In this document: positions 22,110 through 31,309 of the stretch, one piece after another | How the letters are laid out: each line of letters starts with the position of its first letter | How positions within the stretch are numbered: the stretch's first letter is position 1 | Assembly: GCA_020650975.1 (NCBI GenBank) | Contig: JAIPMN010000047.1 | Span: 1-37,678 of the forward strand | Length of the DNA: 37,678 nucleotides | Direction of reading: 5' to 3' | DNA from: Apostichopus californicus | Taxonomy: Eukaryota; Echinodermata; Holothuroidea; Aspidochirotida; Stichopodidae | Position numbers and translations under genes: made by a program | The notes under the pieces: generated by a model | Database searches by the model: none | Seen by the model: the letters and a program-made list of their open reading frames with translations, nothing else | What the model was told of the DNA's origin: nothing

Positions 22110-24885
22110 TTATTTCGACTTTTCTTCATGTGTGCTTTGTTGTTCAAGCTGAATTGGTCCAGTCTTCTCTTCACCTTTAAGGCTACCTTTGATGACCTCA
22201 GACTCTTTGGTGTCACCTTGGAGTTTCTTTCCTCTGGTCTTTTTCTGTAGGGAGGATAAAAGTAGGAACTGTTAAGTATGTTGGTATATCACCCCTCTAA
22301 ATATCATTGTTAGTATTGTAACCTTACCATTGTTTTTAGAATAGATTCTAATTGGATTAAATTGGGGGGCTGGGAGGGGTGGTGAAAGGGTATCACATGC
22401 TTACTTGCCATCAAAGTATGTCGTTATAGGAGTTTTGAAAACATTTGTGAGCATGATCCAGTCTTTGCTGGGAATTCAAAATGTTATCAGTAATTTGTAA
22501 GTTCACAAAAGCAATATTCTCCAACCATTTACTGAGAGTTTTACTCAGATGATCTTGGACACAGCTGAGTTGATAAAAACGATTATATATCTGAAACCTT
22601 GCTTGGCATCTTATGGTAGTACTAGACGAGTCTCGCAAAGTCTATATCCATGAGTCTCCTTATCCTATCTACGATTTAGGATAGGGAGGTAATTTTGCAA
22701 GAGTAAATTATGTCTTATATACCGGGCTATTAAACGGGGTGTGGTTATGCGGTCATCGAATCCAACGCTATGAGAAAGGTGTGCTGTTACATTCATGAAG
22801 TTTTGAAGAGCAATATATACTTTTTTTCATCTATTATTAAATAAAAAAGCTGTATAAAAAATGTAAAACAACACATTTTGTAATTGGAATTTTAGTTTGA
22901 AGAAAAAGCTCTAAAAACAACTCGCTGCGTTTAGTCTTTACCTCAAGGATGTCCTTGGGATTAACATTGACATCATCTTCATCAGTGTCTCCTTCCTTGA
23001 ACTCATCGGAGGCTGCGCTGTCATCGAAGGCGTCCTTTACCTCACCGGGAGGCTGGGAAACAAAACGAAAGGGATATTTGCAGCAATGTATAAAGCAATT
23101 AACGTTCTTCTCAGTCTTATTTGTAACCTTCAACTGTATTTAACTAAAAAGTGCAATAAACAATAAACAATCGGGAATTATACAAGGCAAACATTGGTCA
23201 CCATCGCTTACAATGAAATTAGTTTGACTGGGGACTCATTGGTGAATTTCGTCTACAGTTTTCCGCAAACAAGCGCTAAAAAATGAGACTAAACCTACTG
23301 TAGGCTTACGCACATACTGGTTGTGAAACATCAGATTTGAAACTACTTCAACACAGGAGAACACCCACCAGCCAAACCAAAGTTTCTGTTGCTGATTGAT
23401 TTACTGACATGTCCCATCAATCCAGAGAAAATTTCATTATTACTTGCAACATGTTTGTACGAAAACGTATGCCAAACAAAGCATGTATGTAGTCTGCGAT
23501 GTTTAAAGGGAGAGAAGACTCGCTCACAAAGAAACGTCTCATGCCGGTAATCTGACCTAGTTTCGAATGAGGTGTAGCAGAAGTGTTAGATACCACCATC
23601 GATCCCAGAAAATACACACACAGCTTGCTACCATCGGTAATTAGAAACTAGTGTACAGTCAATACATGCAGCTACGGTCAATATCCACAACACAGTGTAC
23701 ATAGCAGCGATGGACATCTCAGCAGGGAGTTGTTATGGAACTCCCTGATCTCATGTCCAGATAAAAGATAACAAGGTATCACGTTTCATTACTGTCTGCA
23801 TTTTGTAGTGACAAGAAGAAAACTTCACTTGCAAGCAATGGTAAGTTAACTTTTTATCGGAGGGCGGCATTCAGTTTGGGGCGAGTCTTCAGTGCCTTTA
23901 AAATTACCTTGTAGTCTTCATCCTCCTGTGAGTCGTACTCTACGCCATCTCGGAGGTACTTGTAAGGATCTTCCTCGACTCCCTGCATATCTTCTTCCTC
24001 TGTGTCATCTTCAGTGCTCTCGTCCTCTCCGAGTTTACGCTTCTCGGGGACCTCATCAGCCAACGGTTTCAATGGGCTGCTATCTATCAATGCTGTAATT
24101 AATGTGAAATTAAGAATGGGTGAATGTAACCAGTCCTGGAGCAAATTGGGCACATTGTTTCGGTTGACAAACATCCGTTTGCAATTCACGAAAATTAAAA
24201 CATGAAAATACGTATTGTTTCTAGCATCATCAATGAATTCGACCGTGCCCGTTTATAAGACTACTGGCTAAGCCAAGACTGAATTTTGAATAAACTTTCG
24301 AAAATGAACTGTTCCATTGGAATTTGCAGGCTTTTAAATCTAGGCTTAATTATATTTAATCAAATGACCTAAGCTCTATGTAGCAAAGTAGTGTAATTTA
24401 CATGGACAATTGGTAGCAGTTCCTGAACTGCTTCTGAACTTGTTCAAATAAATTCTGCTCGTCTTTAATATTTAGGGGTTGAAATTTACGGCCAGTATAA
24501 TTGGGAAGTGACAAAATTTTCCTTTTTTCTCTTTTCCTTCATTTTCTTCGTTTCATTTTTTTTTTGATGATTTCAAATCTCTTCAGAGTCAATTCAGGAA
24601 CTGCAGACAGCCACGTTTGAACTTACGTTGTCCACTTAGACATAGTTCCCTCTTTTTATAATGGTACAACCCGACGATTGATAACACCTTCATAGGCATG
24701 AGCAGAATTAGTCCGAACAAAGTCGAGAAAAAGCCAGGACTCTGCGACTTGAGAGCGGAGAGGATCGGTCGCTCAGATACAACGCCGAGTGTTTTACCTG
24801 GTGACCCCTCTGTGCTGGTTTCCTTGTGACCGTTAGTGACCTCTTTAGCCTCATGATCTTTGACATGTGTGCTTGCGTCAGACAT
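22110..24885 (-). CDS. Acidic, probably nuclear 172-aa protein (prothymosin-like), 4 coding exons
   Basis: I do not recognise an orthologue. Exons on the minus strand are 24885-24798, 24092-23908, 23052-22942 and 22244-22110, with good GT/AG sites (CAG|GTAAAA, AAG|GTAATT, GAG|GTAAAG) and matching phases 1, 0 and 0. The 172-residue product starts MSDASTHVKDHEAKEV. A basic PEKRK stretch (residues 45-49) precedes a strongly acidic segment (52-71). A tyrosine-bearing acidic stretch follows (DPYKYLRDG, 71-79). A second acidic block spans 107-119, and a basic KKTRGKK (129-135) opens a K/E-rich tail. There is no signal peptide or membrane segment. The MSDA start, the acidic centre and the flanking basic patches resemble prothymosin/parathymosin-type histone-binding proteins, but that is only a compositional likeness. 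The gene is convergent with PTS. The minus-strand AATAAA at 22047-22052 could end the transcript. Confidence 0.72.
23502..23902. mobile_element. MITE with TTTAAAGG termini inside intron 2 of the acidic-protein gene
   Basis: The left end TTTAAAGGGAGAGAAGACT (then CGC) and the reverse complement of the right end TTTAAAGGCACTGAAGACT (then CGC) match at 19 of 22 positions. TTAA at each end fits a TTAA target duplication (piggyBac-like), though TTTAAA is equally compatible. It is about 400 bp with no ORF. A second, inverted and truncated copy lies at 10412-10722. The right terminus lies within 5 bp of the intron 2 splice donor. Confidence 0.8.
23723..23747. repeat. 9-bp-stem hairpin inside the MITE
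   Basis: CAGGGAGTT, loop GTTATGG, then AACTCCCTG, flanked on each side by ATCTCA direct repeats. It is missing from the MITE copy at 10412-10722. Confidence 0.9.
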
Positions 24886-25186
24886 AACTGTAGATTTGTC
24901 AAATTATTCTATACGCTGGAGAAAATACACAAAAAAATTAATTTGTATGAAAAGCGACCAAAAAATGGAACGAATATGAGTATATACTGAAATACAATAT
25001 CCTATTTGACTTGAATCGTGATGTGAAGACTTCAATAAATATTAATGAACAAGGTGCGTGTATCACTTTGACTGAGAAATAGAACCAATTTCTCTCCTGG
25101 AATAATAGATTTCAAATGTGGTCGTGATAACGATAATGAATTAAGTCAGCTATTGTCTACTTTCCGTCAACGGAGTAGTGCCAGCG

Positions 25187-25263
25187 ATGAAACCTTTCTT
25201 TGATAAGAAAGAATTTAGTTTGACAGATAAATCCAAAATCACCGCCAATACATTAAACTTTGG
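25187..25263 (+). CDS. Very short candidate coding exon
   Basis: ATG at 25187 opens MKPFFDKKEFSLTDKSKITA and continues to a usable donor TGG|GTAAGC at 25263/25264 (25 codons plus 2 nt). It overlaps the putative 5' intron of the minus-strand acidic-protein gene. There is no further support. Confidence 0.15.
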
Positions 25264-25475
25264 GTAAGCATTCAGTTTACTATATACGGCATTAAAATGA
25301 CTAATTCAAATGGTTCAATTAAGGACATGTATCGAAAAAATTCATAAAGATTATTAATTGTATTCGCAAGTCTGAAAATAGACCTATATCTACAATTATA
25401 TTTAATTCGAATGCGTTTTACCCGTAATTATAGCATGCACGCGTAATGATATATGTAATTGTAATGAAAACTTAC

Positions 25476-25560
25476 CTGAAAAAGTATACACGGGTGTGGT
25501 TGGTACTTGTCGATGGCCGGTTCTCCACAGTATATTTTTCACTGGGTGTAGTATATATCA
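25476..25560 (-). promoter_or_regulatory. Candidate TATA box and noncoding first exon of the acidic-protein gene
   Basis: Reading the minus strand, TGATATATAC (25560-25551) could serve as a TATA box. About 75 nt further on is a consensus donor TTTTTCAG|GTAAGT, with the exon ending at 25476. The initiator exon at 24885 is preceded by usable acceptors (CTCCAG ending at 24916, CTACAG ending at 24888), so a noncoding 5' exon spliced to the ATG exon is reasonable. This is inference only. Confidence 0.35.
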
Positions 25561-26219
25561 GGGAGATACCTATGCTCGTCCACGTATTCTCAACAAGTGA
25601 TCATCAACTTAAACTGTAACGTGGAGAAGCATTATGTTTTACCGCCCAGAAATTAGATATGTTGGCAGTATATCGGTCCTGCTCTAGCCAATCAAAGTTA
25701 CCCCCATTGTAGCTCTTAGCAAAGTGCATTATTTGCATAATAATACATCTTTCATTGGAATTCCCAATGCTGAACATCTGCTTGAACATACATTTTTGTA
25801 AGGTCTATTCTAACAATAAGCAACGGTAAGTAAAGCTTATTATTCCATTCAAGACTAACAATGTAAATAACTGTTTTATTGTACCAGTTTGAAACAAATA
25901 AGCTTGAAAAAGAGCAGGTGACTGAAATGAAACAACGATTATTGCAAAATGATGCTGTAACGGCCACTAATTACAAAAGACCAAGTGTAGCATTTATTCC
26001 CTTTCAGGACTGGTGGTTTACATTTGCAAGGAGACTGGGATTGAAAGTGGGTCAATTTGTTTGGCGCTCGTGCCCAGGTTCTATATTGGGTGACTTTTCT
26101 TAAAATGTACCATACTGGACAAAATGAAAGTCCGATAATGATGAATGTAAGAAAAAAAGTCAAAAACTGATCCGGCGCGCTATTGTAGGCTGAAATGGCC
26201 TGGTAGATATAAATGGAAG

Positions 26220-27235
26220 CACTGGCGGATCCAAGGGGGGGGGCCAAGGGGGGCCATGCCCCCCCCCCAAAGGTGAGCCAAAAAGTGTTTCCGAACATCC
26301 GCTAAATCATATGATTGGAAATTTAAAAAATCGAGAGGAATAGCAGTGGTAGACTAGTCTAAACCTTTTCGTTTTCTGGTTTAAAATTAAATGCAGAGCT
26401 CCCAACTGACCCGCAATTCGCGGGAATTAGACCCGCATTCTAACACCCAAACCCGCTGACCCGCACAAGCGTCCGAAAAAACCGCATTGTAATTGTCAAG
26501 TATACATAAAAAAAAATGAATCAAATTTGACTTAGCAACCATCATTTCTTTAGCATTTAGCATAACAGAGTATAAAACCTCCTTTACAGCATCATTTGAA
26601 CCTCAAATTAGCCTATATTTCTTTTCATTGGGGCGAGCAGCGAACATTTTCATGCCACGGGAAAGAATGAATTATCACCTACTATTCAATTTATTGATGT
26701 TACACACAAAAAAATGCATATTTCTCAGAAAATTTTGGGTGACAAAAGCCTTTCTAAGTGCTAACATTTTACATGTAGGCATCACCAGGATTCCAAAAAA
26801 ATTCAAAAGGGGAGGGGGCACCCCCTCCCCTTATACCCCTCCCCCAGGACGGCGATTCGTGGCATGGACCAGCATTTGCCTTCTCAAGAGTTGGGAGCTA
26901 TGTAAATGTATGAGCATGAGGATTTACAGTTTAACACCATTTTGCAGTTACAGGCTGGTTGTAAGAAATTTATAACCTATGAGAAATAAAATTTCTTGAG
27001 AAAGATGATCCCAACTTTGTTTTATAAATATTTTAGAAAATTACACCTGGGAAAAATATTTTTTAGAAGTAAATTCACATCACCATTGTACACTTTTGTC
27101 GCACCAAATTGCATCTGAGGGCATTCAGCAATAGAAAATTTTCCAGGGGGTCACCCCCTCCCCTTAAACCCCTCCCCCATATCACTCTAATGCCACTTTG
27201 GCCCCTCCCAAACAAAGGCCCTGGATCCGCCAGTG
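26220..27235. mobile_element. Non-autonomous hAT-type DNA transposon, complete, 1016 bp
   Basis: The left end CACTGGCGGATCCA matches the reverse complement of the right end TGGATCCGCCAGTG. The 8-bp target duplication AATGGAAG is intact on both sides (26212-26219 and 27236-27243). An 8-bp duplication with a CA(C/G)TGGCG-type terminus is the hAT superfamily signature. There is no transposase ORF. Internally, two similar C-rich modules (about 26813-26845 and 27147-27180, CACCCCCTCCCCTTAWACCC) repeat in the same orientation. Intact duplications suggest a fairly recent insertion. Confidence 0.9.
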
Positions 27236-27243
27236 AATGGAAG

Positions 27244-29707
27244 CAAACTTGGTACAATTCTGGTTTCAATATAAGTTAACCTGTTCAGAATACGTGCCAG
27301 TGATTGGTTCATAGTACGAACGGCACTATGTGACGTAAATCCACCATAGTATCCATATAGTTGTAAAGTAAAGACTGGGTTTTGGAGTTGGTTTTGTGTG
27401 TGGGTTGATGAGTGCGTTCCGTTGTGTGTCTGTGGCTATCTACATGTGTGATTTGTCTTAGCTTAAGGCAGTTCTATGATTTATGCGGAAGCTTTTCCCA
27501 TATTTAACAAGAATTAACTGTCCGTGAAATTTTAAAATACGACATTTCTTTCATGACTGATTGAGATATGTTGAAAATTTAAAATTACCTTTCTGTCCGT
27601 TATACTTTAATTAAGCGTCATGAAAAACCTATACTAGATGTAGGACCTACACAAACACCTCGCACAGACGATCCGAGATCTAAACAAGAATTACTATAAT
27701 GTAGGGTAGGCCTATATACTACTATCTACGCAGAGTAATGTACAAGCGTGGCAGACGGTTCCTACGAAATAGAAGTCGTGTTACTCCAGTGTGCTAACCT
27801 ATAAATAGTACTCTTGATTATCATGTCTGCAGCTCTACCACTACCAGACTAGGACACTTTTGATTGTCTGAATAACAAATACAGCGCCTGTTCGCAATAA
27901 ATAAATAAATAATAATATATTCTTCGTTAAAATATTCCAAAATCTTAGAAATGTGGCAAGAAACACAAGCCCATAAAGTACAAGTGTAGTACGAATATAC
28001 CACTTCATTTATTACAACAAAGAAAGACAAATTCTTGAAATAATATTTACATTAAAACTGGCAAGGATGTATCTCCATATTGTACCTGATGCCATCCAGA
28101 AATATACAAAATGCTCAAAAAAAGAGAAGGAGGCCCCCTCCCCCATAGACCTATCCCTCACTCTGCTTCATTTTGTCCTAGATTTCTGAAAAACATATAT
28201 GGTCACCTTATAATTACTATAAAGGGACTGACTCAGGTCTGTATCTGCACTATGGCGGCCTTTTGCCTATTTTGTACCCATGATGCTATAGCCAACTTAT
28301 GCTTAAATTAATTTTTTTTTTTTTGGTCGTTTTTAAGTAATCTATGTGTTTATGATGATTGGCAATGATATTTTCCACTTCTATTCACATCGCACAAGAA
28401 TTGCTCTGCCCCCTTACATATGCTTCCCGTGGAACGCCAAAAGTATATTATTGTCGTGTAATTGGTCCTCATACCGTTTCATACCCCACCGTAGCCTAAA
28501 ATAGAGTCAGGCTAGTAATTCTGCTGTAAGTTGCATACTGAAAGATGCTAATAGTTGGATTTTGTTCGCCTGAAAGTCCGATGTTCATGGTAAAATTTCT
28601 TCGCCTATTTATTCTCTTAAAGTGTAACGTTCTTTCACGTTTTGCAAAGTTTCAATTTGCATTAAGCGCTAGTCAAAATTTATATCGCAGAACTGGTCAT
28701 GTCTAGGCCAGTGTGCTATAGGCATAGTGTGATGTAGGCATAGTGTGCAGTATGCATGGTGTGCTGTAGGCATGGTGAGCTGTCAACCAATCTTTTTCAC
28801 ATAAACAATAGCAGGTACTGTAGGCTCGTATCCAAAATCATTGCTAAGAAAAGACCCCATGGGAGGTAAAACTTTACCACATTGTGTATGTTAATGGTTG
28901 GAAAACTAATTCACAGCTGTCTTAAAAAAACAGATTTGAATAATACAGTCTTGTTCATGTGTTATATATGATGACACTCGCCTCTACCAACTTACAGAGG
29001 TTTTGTTTACTTTGTATGGAAAGCTACAATTACTGTTGAATACTTAAAGTTTCTAAATATTTAGTGCCTTTCTGTGCAATGCATCTACCATAGGGGATAA
29101 TATATGTGTTTCAAAGTAAACAATCAAAATGCAATTTTATGCTGTTACAGAATGGCAACAGACAAAGCATGCAAAAAGACAACAAATGGAAAGAAAGCGT
29201 TGTTTTATGTTTTGATTAAATGTAATTCTTGTTCGATCACCTTCTTTCACCAATCTCTACAATTGTAATTGTTAGAGTAACATCAATTACTGTAATGACT
29301 TTGACACTTAACTTGAGCTTAGATACAGGATACATTATATAATTAAAGTACCTAACTAAGTGAGTACCAGGGTAGGGGGTGGTCTTCTAGTAGCACCCTG
29401 CGAGACGAGCTTCTACGAATGTTACTTCTCTTCAAACCGATGCTGGCAACCCGCAAGCAGTGTATTCAACCAGTCATTGAACATATGTGAATAGGTGTAG
29501 TGTCTATTAACACTGGACAGCAGCAGAAATCAGGCTTCAGCTGAACAACTACAATGTAGGCTAGGCCATAGGATAATATTATGACTATGGAGCAAATAGG
29601 CTATCTATACTGATTATAACTATAGGTTGCATTAATGCAAAATTAGTGGTGTTAATATGGCCACTTTCAAAGTACTAGCATAAACATGCAGTAGTGGTGC
29701 AATCATA
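27244..29707. other. Gene-less stretch
   Basis: Only low-complexity C-rich spots (near 28130) and AT-rich sequence are visible. Around 28700-28780 a short word (GTGTGCTGTAGGCAT with variants) repeats about four times. Confidence 0.5.
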
Positions 29708-29912
29708 CTTGGGAAAGGGTTAAGAACATGCTTTCCAATGAAAGGTGAATTTTACTGGCGAAGGGGACAGACCATGTTTTCCATTAGAGGTGAAATTTAC
29801 ATGGGGAAGGGGAAAGAACAAGTCATCTGATAAAGGACAATTTACTTGGGCAAGGAGAAAAAACATGTTTTCCAATAAAGGACAATTTTACATGGGTAGG
29901 GGGCAAGAATAT
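29708..29912. repeat. 45-bp minisatellite upstream of the mTERF gene
   Basis: GGTGAATTTTAC or GGACAATTTTAC landmarks recur at 29744, 29789, 29835 and 29880 (spacing 45, 46 and 45), each followed by a G-rich GGGGAAGGGG and by AAGAACATG or a variant of it. Confidence 0.9.
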
Positions 29913-29984
29913 GAAAATCACTTGTGCAGATACCAGTAATGTTCCTTACTTTCTTTTCTCATTCAGGATCCTATTATGGAGATA

Positions 29985-30060
29985 TTGTTTTGAAATTTAA
30001 CCATATGGGGTCATAGGTTATATTTTGAAATTTAACCTACCCCATGGGTGTCATAGGTCA
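29985..30060. repeat. Two-copy 38-bp tandem duplication before the mTERF start
   Basis: TTTTGAAATTTAACC followed by an ATGGGG/ATGGGTG-TCATAGGT segment occurs twice, ending about 40 bp before the start codon. Confidence 0.75.
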
Positions 30061-30101
30061 ACCATTTTTGCGCACTGATTGATCTACTACGAGTTGCAAC
30101 C

Positions 30102-31292
30102 ATGATGCCAAACTTCAGAAAGATGACATTGGTTTATACGAGCCTTCGGAAATTTAGCTCCCATCCTCCAAAGAACTTTGCCTTGGGAGTTCGCTTAAAG
30201 TTGCACAATCGGGCAGCATGTCTGCTCTGTGCTTCAAGTCACAGCCTTGTTTCGCTCCGTGCAATATGCAGTGAAGAGCACAACAAACACAGCCTGTCGG
30301 GTAATTCCAGAGAACCCCCCCTTTTATCCACGGAGGTGAAATCTCTGTTATCCGAGCTCAGTGCAACGGCTTATTCTAAAGTCTTGGAAGACAAACCGGT
30401 ATCTAGCATAGTCATTAACAATATTACTTTACTTCACGAGCTAGGAATGACTAACGACGATATCAAACTATGCGAATACAAGCACGACGGGTTCTTGAGA
30501 AGCGTTTACACAAATTCTCACGTGAAATTCTTGCGGAGCGTAGGTCTCGCGGACGGAGATGTCTGTAATATAATGCAGAGGGTTCCGAAATTCTTCACGT
30601 CGGCACCTTACATCTCCGAGAGTATCGTGCAGTATATGATCGGTGCGGGAGTGAGCAGCAAGAATCTAAGGAACCTCTTGATATTCTCGCCGTCGTTATT
30701 CTACCGTGTCAAAGGTCGACCCCAGCAGATCGGTAATTTGCTTCTGGCCATCATACAGGAGCATCAGCCGGACGTGGATGCCACGTCCATTCTCGCTCAC
30801 ATGCTCCGAAACGACATCAAGCTATTCAACCGAACGGAGAAAGAAGTCAAGAGGAATTTGAGGTTTTTGACCGAACTCGGAATCAAGGGTACCAACCTGG
30901 TGAAAATAATCCATTATTGTCCTAGCGCTCTGAGAATCGGAACAGACTTTCTGCAGCAACGTTGGAATTACCTGCAAGAGAGATTTGAACTCGAGGACAA
31001 GGACATGGTAGAATGCGTCGTGAAATATCCCCGAATACTGACGCATACGGAAGACAAATTGAAAGAGAAATTTGACTTCTTGTACCACACGGCCGGATTC
31101 CGACCGGCTGACATCGCCAAAAGTCCCAGGCTGTTTGAGCGGAGCATATCTCACCTGAAAGGGAGATACGAGATTCTTCGGGATTTAAATTACCCAGGGG
31201 ATTTTCTCCCTCTTCTAACTGTGTGGGGAAAGGCGTTTGATGTGAGGATGGATAAGTTGAGATCACAATCAGAAAATGTGAAACAGAAATGA
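30102..31292 (+). CDS. Mitochondrial transcription termination factor (mTERF) family protein, MTERF1/2-like
   Basis: This is a single-exon ORF of 396 residues, close to the length of human MTERF1 (about 399). mTERF proteins are helical-repeat proteins of the mitochondrial matrix that bind mtDNA or rRNA and control transcription or ribosome assembly. The first 57 residues carry no Asp or Glu and are rich in Arg, Lys, Ser and Leu, as expected of a mitochondrial presequence. Degenerate mTERF repeats run from about residue 105 to 390: VKFLRSVGL (141-149), RNLRFLTELGI (251-261), VVKYPRIL (306-313), KFDFLYHTAGF (323-333), DIAKSPRLFERSI (337-349), and a terminal LLTVWGKAFDVRMDKL (371-386) like the LLSWSKKRYEAKLKKL end of MTERF1. 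The ATG has a good context (CAACCATGATG), and Met2 is an alternative start. Orthology to MTERF1 rather than MTERF2 is not settled. Intron absence could reflect the normal family structure or a retrocopy, but the frame is intact. Confidence 0.93.
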   Translation: MMPNFRKMTLVYTSLRKFSSHPPKNFALGVRLKLHNRAACLLCASSHSLVSLRAICSEEHNKHSLSGNSREPPLLSTEVKSLLSELSATAYSKVLEDKPVSSIVINNITLLHELGMTNDDIKLCEYKHDGFLRSVYTNSHVKFLRSVGLADGDVCNIMQRVPKFFTSAPYISESIVQYMIGAGVSSKNLRNLLIFSPSLFYRVKGRPQQIGNLLLAIIQEHQPDVDATSILAHMLRNDIKLFNRTEKEVKRNLRFLTELGIKGTNLVKIIHYCPSALRIGTDFLQQRWNYLQERFELEDKDMVECVVKYPRILTHTEDKLKEKFDFLYHTAGFRPADIAKSPRLFERSISHLKGRYEILRDLNYPGDFLPLLTVWGKAFDVRMDKLRSQSENVKQK

Positions 31293-31296
31293 AAAT

Positions 31297-31302
31297 ATTA
31301 AA
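31297..31302 (+). terminator. Possible polyadenylation signal (ATTAAA) after the mTERF gene
   Basis: ATTAAA starts 5 nt after the TGA stop. Its position would give an extremely short 3' UTR, so a more distal signal is equally possible. Confidence 0.25.
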
Positions 31303-31309
31303 ATGGAAT

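Noticed and set aside
30822-31266. Two minus-strand frames of 110 and 114 codons
   Set aside because: They are shadows of the mTERF coding frame on the opposite strand.
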